A stretch of DNA of 64,000 nucleotides from Phoenix dactylifera (taxonomy: Eukaryota > Streptophyta > Magnoliopsida > Arecales > Arecaceae): positions 30,955,575 through 31,019,574 of the forward strand of contig NC_052392.1 in assembly GCF_009389715.1 (NCBI RefSeq), written 5' to 3'. Both the position numbers and the translations under genes were made by a program. Positions 28,520 through 40,800 of this stretch are shown piece by piece. Position 1 is the first letter of the stretch. Each line of letters opens with the position of its first letter. The notes below the pieces were generated by a model that was not told the origin of the DNA, did not search any database, and saw only the letters and a list, made by a program, of their open reading frames with translations.

Positions 28520-28690
28520 CCAAAGTTCGTCGTTTCGGTATTAGACTTCGTACCGGTACCATATTAGCACAATATCAATACGGTACGGTATGAATTTTTT
28601 TTGGCGTATCGAATGTCGGTACGCTATCCATATCGAGTACCGGTACCAAACTGGTATAATATGATATGCCCTATACCATCCGGTTCAGAC
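28520..28690. repeat. GGTACC-rich repeat block
   Basis: Words such as TACCGGTACC, CGGTACGGTA, GTCGGTACGC and GAGTACCGGTACC recur within about 170 bases on both strands. Such GGTACCG-rich, self-pairing blocks are scattered in many monocot genomes and are probably derived from a small DNA element. No coding frame. Confidence 0.55.
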
Positions 28691-29544
28691 CAGTACAGCG
28701 CACCATGATAGGACCTAAACACATCATAAGCAAAATTTAACAATCCCCAAAAATCATAAAAAAAGGAAGAATAAAAAGACAAAAGGCAAGAAAGTTTTTA
28801 ACTTGGTAGCATGATGCAGTGTTGTACTAGCTCGATTTTGAATCAATGCTGACAGTAGGACTAGGTCTTTAAACCTTGACTCAATGATTAAATCCCTCTG
28901 ATTATTTTTGTTGTCAGAAGATCTTTCTAGCTTACATACAAATGAGGAGTTCTTGGTTTCTAAAACTTGGCTAAATGGTTTTAAGACACAGGCCTAACTC
29001 AAATACGCTATAGAGAGGGGTACAAGGAACAAAAAAAGAGATGATGTGGAAGAATACTCACAAAGATATTCTTTTTATTGAATCAAAACAAGTTTACCTC
29101 AAGCTAAACCCCAGGTTGTATTCCATAGGAGAGCCTTGCACAGCCATACTAAAAATAGGAAACTTGACCCAATAAAATAAAAGGGAATTATACCGAGATC
29201 ATTCAGCCACAAAATAACAAATTCAACAAAAACTAATGCTGATTCTAAGGGCCAAAATTAATTCGGCTGCGAATCTACTGCCTCCTATGATATTTGGCAT
29301 GGCTTAACTAATCTTAGTATGTACTTGTTAGCCGTAACTTGTGTTGCATCACTGCACTTGGGCTTGACATAAGCTCAACCATACCTATTGAAGCTTGTTT
29401 TGTTACCCATTCATATAAGCTTTCATAAAGCTATGCTCAATCTTATTACTATGTGTCGGAAATTGCATGGCCTTGGCTCATTTGTAAGTTGAGCCATGTA
29501 ATGTGTGGCTTGAGCTTAGATCATTATCTTACTGAAGAAGATCA

Positions 29545-29817
29545 AGGGCATGCTTGGTTCACGGCTAGAATTGGAATCAAAATGGATTGTAAGTTGATGC
29601 ATTTGGTTCGTGACTGGAATCGGAACTAGAATTGGAAAAGAATTTGAATACTAGGGGACAGAAGGGATTAGGTTTTGGGAGATTGGGACATTTCCATTCC
29701 TTCCTAGAATTAGAATGGGAATGAGACTTCTCCCAACCAAATGGTTGGAATGGGAGTCACTCATTTCTATTCCCATTCTCATTCTAAAGTTCAACTCTCC
29801 CCAACTAAATGTACCCT
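29545..29817. mobile_element. Small TIR element (MITE)
   Basis: The left end AGGGCATGCTTGGTTC and the right end reversed, AGGGTACATTTAGTTGG, form an imperfect terminal inverted repeat. The interior is rich in GGAATGGGAATG and its complement CATTCCCATTC, so the whole can fold back on itself. At about 273 bp and without a frame it fits a MITE of the AGGG...TTTGGTT kind. No clear target duplication. Confidence 0.55.
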
Positions 29818-32800
29818 AATATAGTTGGTTATGTAGCCAAGACTGATTAATCAATGAACCTTGCAATTCTTCTGTAGATCTCCTTAAATCAATCATGTGT
29901 GGTTTGCTTCGATATTGTCCTTGCTATTCCATATTAAATGGTGAGGCAAAGTATTAAATGAAAGCATGGCTATCCATATTATTTTCTTAAAATTCATATT
30001 TTCTCCCTGGAAATGAACTCTCCAAAACTATGTATGCAGTGCAACAATTTCCCTAACTAATCTTTGAGAACTGAATACTTCAACCAAATGGTTGATACTT
30101 TGCTACAGACATTCCTCAGTTATGCTTATATAATAGTTTTAGTTTTACTTCTTAGGTGTACTAATATGATTATATTTAGCCTGATTACTGTTACAAGTTT
30201 ATTTTGTTCCCTTTCTTTTAAGGGAGAGGCAATAATGTGTTCAATCACATATGTCTATTATTTTGATAGTTCAGTATTCATTGGAGGATTTTATTTTCAC
30301 TTGGCTCTTTAACTTATAATTCATGGCTTAAAGATGAATCTAGATTTGAGTAATAGACCTTGCTTCGTTACCTCGTCAATTATACTCTTTCCAGACTTAG
30401 CAGGCATGCATTTGATATCTGCAGACTCTTAAAAAAAATAAAGTTTCAGACTAAAAATTATTGCGGATTTGGAGTTGTACTCAAGTTTTTCTCATGGAAA
30501 GACTTTTAGCACATGACATCATCATTCTGTCTGCATTTTTTTGCTTAATAGAACATGGTGGTCTGTTGTCTTCAATAAAATAGGTTAGGCCAGTGTTCTG
30601 TGCTGGAGTTTTGGTCAGAGATAGAAGAAAAAGAAGGGCGAAACCAAAATAGATGACACACAAAGTTTTATTATTTGTATTTGGGAATGTTGATTTTTAC
30701 AGTGCAGGTTTCCTTACTCATTAAATTTCTTGAATACTAATTATTAGACTGTTAAAAAGAAAAGGACATCATCTAGTTATGGTCCCGGCAATATGTGGTC
30801 ATAGGAAGGGTGAACAGGGAACAGTCCTACTAATTATTCAACTAAACTTGTTTTTTTCCTTTTGAGTGGTTAAAACTAGTGAAAATCAAGGACATTCTAT
30901 ATAATGTACACTTGGTTAAAAATTTCAGGAACCAGAACATGCAAGCATGTCAATTACAAAATTATTGTAAAAATATAAATTTTGAAAAACTCTGATCTGT
31001 AAAGCTTTTTCATAAATTACCACTAAACATCTCTTATTGTTTAATGGTGACTCCTCTTTTGAATTTTATTTGCTTATTTGTTTGTTTTTTTTGTAGAGAG
31101 CTGAAGGAAATAGCAGCAATTCTAGTATGCAAAACAAGACTGTTTATTAATTTTTTCAGCTGTTCATCAAAGACCAACATTTTTTTCAAAGAGAAACAAG
31201 TCATTATCTTTTTTGTTTCAGTTGTAGCACTTGAGTAGTGTTACAAAAGAGACAAGTTCAATTATTAGCCAATATATCTTTAATTATTGTCAGTAACTAT
31301 GTCCATAAGTTTCTTTTTACATTTTGCTTTCATATAAATGTTTATCATGCGTTACTTTTTAGCTTTATGAGGCTATTTATTCGATGCTTCTTGCAGATAT
31401 ATCTGAGTTGAATTGAGGAGGGACTAGATTGCTGTTCAGATCGCATACCATCTTATTGTTCAATAAGCTGTTTGGGGTGAGTGCTGGAAGGAACTGAGGG
31501 GGTGTTTGTCCAAAGAAGTTCAGCTTTAACAAGAATAAAGTTTAAGACTCTGCTGTGTCATACCTTGCAAGATAGACCTACAATCATATGACATTTCCTG
31601 TTTTTTTAATTAGGGTTCTCTAGCATGGATGGTCCTTTCATGCAAACTTAATCCAAATTTTACCAGTGTTATTTTGCTTCAATCTCTTTATTATCTTGTT
31701 TAACATGGTGCATCGGCCTTTCTGATTGAAGCTGATAGCTAGCCTGGAGTCTAAAGGACTGCTGTTGAAGCTTTGGTGTTGTCATCTCTTAAATTGTGTG
31801 AAACAGGGATATTTTGAGCAAAAAAGAAATTTGAATGTTTTTTTTGACAATTTCTGGTGGAATGCGTTTGAGTGAGGTCAAGTTTGAGAATAGTTATTCT
31901 GCTTTTAGTGGTTCATAATTCATGAAACTTTCTTGATTATGCCTATCTACACTATGATTTTGTTCTGACTTCTGATATAGCCAAATATAGCAGATATTCC
32001 AGCAAAACTCAGCAGTAATTTATCATCTAGGGGAATGATACTTATCAAAGGAATATTTTTCAGTAAGGCTTTTATTATATAAGCTTTCCTTCTATATGTT
32101 TACATTGATGTGAACCAGATTTTTGGTTCTGTAAAGAGTGTTATCCCTGATTGAAAGGAAAAGGAAAGGGAACACGCCACCAAAGATTATTTATTTGCTT
32201 AAGGTGGCGGTGTTGTTGCTCAAAAATGCATGAAGAAGAACAGCTTATCTTGGCCCAGTTTTAGAACCTAAGTTGTCCCATGCAAAAGGAGAAATTTACA
32301 TCGAAAACATAATTACATTAGCAATGGAGAAAGACTTTCTCCTTCTTTAGATTTGTCAAGGATGCAGCACATCACAATCTTTTTTCAGCCACCTCTTGAT
32401 GACATTGCCTATTCAGTTCAATGAAATTTGGTGAGGAATAAATAGTGACTTCTCATTTGGAAGATCTAGTGAATCTAGAGTTACTACCGTATAACTTCTT
32501 GGCTAACTCTCAGTCTGTTAAGGCTGATAGTTGAGTACCTATCTTAGATAATTGTCTTTCCATCCTTGCCTTCCATTCAGCCTTGTCCATCTAAGTTTTT
32601 CATCTTTTGGATTACATCATCTTGTCATATGTTAGAGGCCTTCAATAAATTCTTGGAAAGAGTTTTGGATTTGTGATCATCTTTTTTGAGCAATAACGAG
32701 TTCAAGAAGAAATTGTAAGCGAGCATGTTGACGACATGCATATAAATATTTATAAATGTGCACCGAAAATAGCATCATCACTTCCAGAACATACCAGTCC

Positions 32801-32932
32801 TTTCATCCCTATTACAGTCATAGCTTAAAATAACCATCGCTGCAATGGCTTTGGAGGCTCATAAACAATAAAGTACTGACTGAACGCAAGCTGAGGGAAT
32901 GTACTTGTGTGCGTCCTTCAGGCTGTGGCTTT
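29818..32932. other. Long gene-free stretch
   Basis: T-rich sequence with little repeat character. It looks like intron or untranslated sequence (for example polypyrimidine-AG at about 31083-31097 and 31389-31396), but no chain of protein-coding exons could be built on either strand. A non-coding transcript or a decayed gene is possible. I call no gene. Confidence 0.4.
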
Positions 32933-33286
32933 TAGGGATGGCAATAAATTCGGTAATGATCAGCTAGGCCATTATCTATGCCTATCTCATGCTTATCCAG
33001 GGATGGGGCAGGATGGGTTAGAGTCTCAAGCTGGGATAGACTAGGTAGAGTTAGGGCAGTTTTGATGGATCGAGTACGGTAAAGCTATAAAAATTATTTT
33101 TTTTCCTCAAATTTTTGTTTCAAGGAGGAGATTTATAAAGAATTATGTATATAGGGGTTGGGTTCAGAATAGGCTTTATTATTACTTGCACCAGCCCGGA
33201 ATCTATTGCAGATCGGATAAAATCTATCCTATTAGGATTTTATTGGATCGGGTATCTGATGGGATAGAGTAAATTGCCACCCCTAG
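32933..33286. mobile_element. hAT-like MITE
   Basis: The ends are TAGGGATGGCAA (left) and, reversed, TAGGGGTGGCAA (right), a 12-bp terminal inverted repeat with one mismatch that begins in the hAT style (TAGGG). Flanking 8-mers are GTGGCTTT and GCGACTTT, six of eight identical, as expected for an aged 8-bp hAT target duplication. The interior has GGATCGGGTA and GGATGGG words and no transposase frame. Confidence 0.65.
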
Positions 33287-34274
33287 CGACTTTTATGAAA
33301 GATGAGCGAATCATTTATTCCCAAAGATGAGAGGTTGGATTCTAAGGTTCCATCAAAGTTTTCGAAGGAATTAAATTATACGAGCATCCTAGCTGTCCAT
33401 ATTCCATATATAATCCTTGATTAAGTTTTATTAACTAAATATGTAGTGGGCAGCTTGGTCAAGAATTTTACAAGATGGAATTTTTTTTGGCATATTTCTG
33501 TCTCATTTTGTAGGATAGTATAGACGTATACTGAACTCTAAGCAAAGATCAGCTGAAAAACCATCCTCGGATCATATATAATAAAATGTGAATTTCAGGT
33601 CAGCAGTGCTGATATCACCTTAGTTTTCATTAAGCAACCCCAAGAGAACTGCAAAAGTATGCTATTTTAACTTCTAATGCTATGGAATATTAAGTTCAGC
33701 CATCTGCCACTTCCAAAGTAGATTTTCTGAAACAATGATGCTAGAAATGTTCTCTTATTCAGGTGGAAGGAGTGATTTTGCATTATAAATGGAAGGATGG
33801 CATGTATTTCAGAAGTTATATACTGGTGGATCTCTTCTCTCGTATAGAAATTATTTATCCAAAAGACACATTGCATACATAAGATTTTTATTTCCACCTC
33901 TCCTTCAGTGATATAATCTTATTCCAAAGAAAATCCAAAACAAGCACATACCTTTTATTATGACCACCATAACAGTGAAATAATTAATCAATTGGTGACA
34001 TTGGTGTCATGGAATCTTTGCTTTCTATTCATCTATGTTTGTGTGATACAATGCATGAAATGATGGTACATATGGCATGCATGGACGAAGTATATTTGGT
34101 AGCAAATTCTCGTTGTGCATAAAAACCTCAATGCATATGTCCGAAGGCAACAACAACCATAACCAAATTATATAAATATAAAGGGGCAAATGAAAAATGG
34201 CAGTTAGAAAGTGCTCTAGATTCAAATTTTTTATCAAATACTCATATTTTGTGAGAAAAGATTTTTAGGATTTT
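33287..34274. other. Intergenic sequence, nothing recognised
   Basis: AT-rich with only chance frames on both strands. Confidence 0.4.
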
Positions 34275-34560
34275 TTTTTTGGTACAACGATGCCTCACAC
34301 AGAACGTGTATAAGTGCAGTCAACAAAATCAGAAAAGAAGCTGGCAAATAGAAGAAGGAATAGACACTTAGTTCTTCGAAAGAAACTCTCCAGCATGATA
34401 AGTTGCAAAGGAGACAACTCTATCAACCGCATTGTCCATCTTTTGGTAGATTTTTGAGCTTTTCATAAAGTGCTTTCGACCTATCCTACAAGATAGAATT
34501 AAAATGAACCTAAGGAAAAACAAAAAAGACTTCGGCACATTGGTTGCCGCTTTTAAAGTA
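34275..34560 (-). mobile_element. LINE 3' end
   Basis: On the minus strand a frame reads DNAVDRVVSFATYHAGEFL, which resembles the last part of plant LINE RNase H (NxAAD.vASyaahhsG). It is followed by about 120 bases of tail ending GAGGCATCGTTGTACC and an A run (T run at 34271-34279 on the plus strand). The tail matches the one at 25975-26040. Strongly 5' truncated. Confidence 0.5.
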
Positions 34561-34663
34561 CATACAATAATATGAAATAATGTAGCAGTTTCTCTCTAAT
34601 AAAGCACCAGACGGCTAACGGAATCCAGGAAAGCTAGCATCCAATTCCGTTCTTCCCACCTCC

Positions 34664-34672
34664 ATTTATAAC
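34664..34672 (+). promoter_or_regulatory. TATA box of the YKT61 gene
   Basis: ATTTATAAC lies about 140 bases upstream of the YKT61 start codon, just before a CT-rich leader. A CCAAT word at 34641 precedes it. Placement is by position. Confidence 0.5.
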
Positions 34673-34811
34673 AGTCTCCTCGCCGTGTCCTCCTGTTGGA
34701 TTCCTTCCCTTCCCCTTTCGCCGAGAACGAAGGGAGATCGACGAAGAACAGAGAGGAAAAGAGGGAAAGAATCCCTAGGGTTTCTCTCTCGGGTTCCACG
34801 GCGTCCGATCG

Positions 34812-37800
34812 ATGAAGATCACCTCGCTCCTCGTCCTGAAATGCTCCGGCGCCGGCGATTCCTCCTCCTCCGGGCCGGCGGAGGCAGTGGTCCTCGCCAA
34901 CGCTTCCGACGTCAGCCACTTCGGCTATTTCCAGAGAACGGCGGCCAAGGAGTTCATCCTCTTCGTCGCCCGCACCGTCGCCAAGAGGACGCCGCCCGGC
35001 CAGCGCCAGTCCGTCCAGCACGAAGGTCCTTTCCCGATCTCTATGCCCTCTTTCGATCCAGTTCTTTAGATTCCAATTACTTGATTTGAGTAGTTGCCAC
35101 GGAGATTTGGTCTACATGCTTTGTCGATGCCTTAATTTGCAAAATCTTGATGGGAATTGGAGAATCTTGGTTCTTTCACGGTAGAATTAACCAAAATTCT
35201 GTTTCTTTTTGAGAAGTTCTGAATGTTTCTCCTGCGATCGCATTGTACTGTATATCAATACTTTTGGGATTGAAGTGTTGGCTTTTCTTGGGGATGAAAT
35301 ATTTGGATGCCCTAAACTTGGAGTGTTTCCTGTATGGTTTCATGAGAGGAAATGTGGTAGTGGCGCTAATTGCTGACAAAGTGATGGAAAATAAGTTGAG
35401 ATGGTGTGGGCATGTGTATCAGAGATCTGAGGGAATCTTGGTAAGGGATTTAACGGATGTTTCTTGATTCTAATGAAGGCAATCAGTTAGTGAGGATCTA
35501 TTTAGCTGATCCTCGATGTTCAGGATTTGATTGGTCTTTTTGCTAATTTCCAGAGGAAAACTATGTTGGATTTTCAAAGAAAACTTAGCAAGATAACTTG
35601 TAAGAATTTCAAATCACTACCACTTTTTGATAACCATATTAACATGACTTCAGTGAAATAGAAATTTATCCACTAGCTATTGTTAGAAAATGTTGTGGGC
35701 TTTAGAACTTGGGCTCTAACAGCTGAATCCCTAAGAACATGCTTGTTCGGGAATCTGCATGTCTAGAACTTATGCCTGTTGACTATTCATAGAAGTTCTT
35801 TCTTATTTTGTCTATTACTTCTTCTATTCTGTTCTAAAATCACCGCCTGAGGTGTCTTTCCATTGTATATTGGTTTTCAGAGTGTTTTTACTGGTTTAAT
35901 CATGGTGTGCGGCATGTGAGTCTCCATAAAAATTGGAGGGCTTCTATTTTAAGGCCATAGAAGGTTAATGCCTCTTGGCTTGGCTTGATGTACAATACAG
36001 ATGCCTTCCATGGTTCTGATGCATGAGGAGAAACTTTCTCCTTTCCTTCAGTGGTCACTGATCATCTAACATATATGGACTAGTGATTTTGGTAGTTCAA
36101 TTCCCTTTTTTACTTGATGTTTATACTATGAAGATAGAAATAAAAATGTAAAAAATGAAACAATATATGGTAGAGATCATATGGTTGCCTTGTTACATGC
36201 TCAATATAATGGATTCAAGGAACATTTAAACTTGACATGTGAATATGTGCAAGTGGTTGTTAAATGGTTCGATGCATAACTAGACTTCTATCCTAGTGAC
36301 CTAAATTACAATAACTTCCTTTTAATTCTTTGTTATATTATTCATGGAATAATTCAACCAAGATTTTTGATTGTTGATTCTTTTTTTTTGTTCCCTGTAG
36401 AATACAAGGTGCACTCTTACAATAGAAATGGTCTTTGTGCATTGGCATTCATGGATGATCATTATCCTGTGCGAAGTGCATTTTCTCTCCTAAATACGGT
36501 AATGGAATTCTTTGATACCCTACTAATTCCCCATTGTAATGTTATTTGGAGAAAGTTGCAAAAGTCTTTGTCGTTAACTTGCACTAAGTTTACCTTGGAA
36601 ACTTTTTCTGTTCATATGATATGACTGTTTATACACATTGCAGATCTTTTTGCTATCTGAATACTTGTATTTGTAGCTTTATATGTTCTATCTATAACTT
36701 TTTTTTCACGATTTTGAAGTTATCTTTTGTTCATAATAAAAAATATTGTACTATTATTTTTCTCAAGAGTACTCATGTGGCAAAGGGTATACAGTTTTAT
36801 GCAATTTTAAAGGTTTATCCCAAGATTTGGAAGATAGCTTAACATATTCTTGTATGCTTTCATCTTTCTTAAGGGCCAGTACTTCAGTAAGGTTGATATT
36901 TGTAACATTAACAGCATGAAACTTTAAGAACAATTCAGTTAATTAGTATTATTGATGGTTAAAAAGGAGACAGAGAGTTGGAAAGGGAGCACGTTGCTAT
37001 TAGTTGTTGTTTATGAGTAATATACTGTTAAATAATTGGAAAATATTTAGAAAAATATATTTCAGGGTAAAGGAGAATGGTGCAAAGTTATACACCATGC
37101 CTATTGATGATTTTTATATCATATTAGATGGTAGAAGGTGTACTTATACAGTGTTAAAGTATATCAAGCCTTATTGGTCCAAATGCCTTCAATTTTTTAA
37201 TAAGAGAATGTTATCTCCTATTTTGCACAGCACACTATTTGTGGATAATGCTTCATGCTGATTTACCTCTCATGTCCGGAGAATTTAGCAATCAAGCTGA
37301 AACTAGAGATTCACTGCCTTGAGACATATGGCTAGAAAGTTATCACCATTGACGAAATGTAACATCCGGTTTGAGGTGGCAAATGTGACAATGTGTTATC
37401 CATCGCATACAAAGATAGCATTTTCATTTATATACTATTCCCTATTAGCTTGGTTTTCCGTAATTTCATTTTCCTCAAAATGGAATTTATTATTTTGCTT
37501 TCTCGTTTATTATTGCTGACATTACAAATACTAGAGCTTGGCAGTGTGATACATGTGGGAGAGACTACAAATGGGTGAGGTTCTTATTTAACTTGATAGT
37601 TTTGAGTATAAGCATAGATGGCGGTGATATAATATAATTACCTTAGCCCAAATATTTTGGGATGCACCACCCAAGATGTGAACCCAGAATCTTTAATGCT
37701 AAGCAAAGGGCTGAGAGCCCTGGGGCAAGCCCCAATCCATACCCAACTTTTGTGCTGTTATCTGCTTTTGCTGATTGTATCCAATAAATTTCTCAGACAA

Positions 37801-40800
37801 TTATAAGCTTTGGGAATTCTGATTCCTCCATTGCAAGAAGAAAACATCTCATGATTTACCTCTCATAATTGCATTATCACTGACCTCCTGTCTATAATAT
37901 TGTCTTATGCTATGGTATTTGAAGCAAAAGGATATTCGATATTTAATGGTTGCTGCTGGATGAAAAAAATCTGTTTTCTGTCATAAATTTTTGAAATTTG
38001 AACCAAATTATGTGAGATGATACCTGTTGGTTGTGAGTTTTAGGATCTAGTTATTTGGATTGGGGCATTATTTAATGTTTTGACACTAAAGTGACAGATC
38101 ATGGCTACTTCTTTTTTGCAGTTGAGACAACCATCTAATAAAGTTAGACTTATTACTGTCTTTAGTTTCTTTTAGTTAATTTTCATAGTTATAAAATATT
38201 TGGAAATGCTTTGAAGGTACTAGATGAATATCAGAAGACTTTTGGGGATTCTTGGAGAGCAGTACAGGCTGATGCCACTCAACCATGGCCATATCTGAAT
38301 GAAGCTTTGACGAAATTTCAGGTTTGTATTCTCCCATGTTTATTAAGCCCATAACCTTTGTGTCGGATGTGTCACCAGAAGTGGCAGCTTCAGATAGAAT
38401 TCCATGAGCACCTCTCGAAGAAATGTTGTCACATATGCCTTAATTGAAATATAATATTTTTGTTTACTGTTCACATGTTTTATGTTTTGCTTATGGAAGA
38501 AAATTTAGGTGATAACTGTCAGAGATTTTGTGCATGCAACATGCGCGCGCACACACACATTATTTTGAAAACTCTATTAGAAGTATCCCAGACAATTTAG
38601 ACATACTGATTGATTTCATGTTGGAATCTGAGCGTGTTTTCCACACCAATACATGATCTTTTGTTAACTATTACAGGAGTTCTACATTGATACCATCTGA
38701 TTCCATGTTGCCTTAATTTGTCTTGAACTGGAACCACTACCATATTTGTTTGCTAATTTCATTTTTGTGGTTTTATCTTTTTCTTAGGATCCTGCAGAGG
38801 CTGACAAATTGCTGAAAATTCAGAGGGACTTGGATGAAACCAAAATTATTCTGGTAAGTAATGATTAAAGGACTGAGTGGGCTCACATTGATTTAGTTTA
38901 CCTGCATCATGATTTGTACATTTTTACTTATTTTCTGCTTCTGTGACTGATCAAGGAATAGCTACTTGACAATTATTAGAACATGGAAGTTAGAAATGAA
39001 CAGAGAACCTGAGACATGATGTCTATATATTCAGGTCTGCTGTTATATATGATTCAGATCTGCTGATAGAACACTTAAAATATACATGCTTTAGCAGTTA
39101 CTAGATAACATATACTATATAAAAGAACACAACAGCAGGACAGACATTGCTGACTAGAAAAAGGGGGGAATCATAGAAGGAGCTATCTGGAGCTTAAACT
39201 ATAATTCACAGGTTTGAAGTTCTATGATAAAATATAATCATTCATAGTTTGCACTTTTCGTCCCTACTCGATGTTCACTATTCAAATTGGAGCAATGTTT
39301 TGAGAGGTCATTTTTGCTGTATTCAAATCATAGGCCTTATTCTTGGTGCCTTTACTATGATCGACTTCAAAGTGACTTGTATGAAATCCAAATTATTGCG
39401 GAATGTATTGATTAGTGCAGTGCATTAACTCATGCTATCTTGGACTTCAAAGGAACCTGGATGACTGTTGATAAGTTGTACAAAAAAAATGCTAATTAAA
39501 AACCAAATGCAAATCTTCTGAATGTTAAATCTATGAAATGCAAATATTTTATGAGTAAAATATTTCTACAAACTATGTGCTGGCAAGAGTGAGTTTTTCT
39601 AGGACTCTCAAGATTATGTGGGTGCATGTGTATGTTGACGCTTTGTCTTGCACGCTGTACCCCATCTTTTTGTGCCAAAGGAAATTATGGCATACTAATG
39701 TGCACTCTCCAAGGTTATGGACAAATTGTAAGGTGTTTCTGGCACAATTCATTTGGTATTTGGAAACAAAATGCAATTTGATCTGCTTCTGATGATGAAA
39801 AGGATGGATATAGCGGCAAGAGATAGGCTGTGTTTGGAAGTGGAATAAGAGGGAGTAAAAGCCATTTAACCCAGTTATTCAACCCTTTTCAGCTAAACAC
39901 TCACTGGAACACTTGTGGATTATATCACTGTTCAGAAGGGCAAAATGGGTATTTCTGAAAAGTTGATGACTTCCCCCCTTCCAAACCCGTTTACCCCGTG
40001 TAACCCAAGAAAATGGAGTAATTAATTCCGGAGTGATGAGGAGTAGGAATAAGTTAACTTATTTGCTTCGTGTTAACTTATTCCACTTCTAAATGCAGCC
40101 ATAGTGCACATGGAGTTGTATTCCATTTGGCTTCCTTCTTAAAGAATGACTAAGCAGGAACTTAGGGGATTTTCCTAAATTTCTATGCCTCCTCCATGGG
40201 AGTTTCTCCGTGATTTTATTTGTTCATTTCCGTACTTTGTGGTATTGGAAACTCTTGATAAGTTGCTGTACATATTTGTAGTCATCCCTAACTTATTTCA
40301 TCCATCTGACCTTATATTGTTCCATTGAACTGCTTTTAATTGATACGGACCTTAACTTTTTGGAAAGTGAAACAGGCAATGATACCATTGGACTAGGGTT
40401 CGGTGAACTTTTTTGAGTTAGATACTTCAAAATTTTTATCATATTTCATTTACTTCCAAACAAATGATCAATCAAAACCTGGAATTTTTCTTGAATGCTA
40501 GCTAAGAGAGTTGATAGGAAGCTCACCTCTTGGATCTTCAAACTCATTTTATATTCAAGATAGTATGTTGCATGAACAAATTCATCTTTTTACCAGGGAT
40601 ATGTTCCAATGAACAATCCTCTCCTTTGAGATTGGTTGCGTAAGTTTTGGGGAAGCATTAAGGGGTTTCTTGAACTGACTTAACCTGCTTCTTCTGTAAT
40701 GTTGCTATACTTGTGCATTGTTATAATTAGCCATCCTTCTGCCCCATGTTTAATGGGAGTTGTAAACTTAAAGCTGTGGTAGTGCATTGCCTTAATTCTG

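Noticed and set aside
34596-35089. Overlapping frames on both strands across YKT61 exon 1 (up to 141 codons)
   Set aside because: They are shadows of the GC-rich YKT61 exon and have no recognisable domains.
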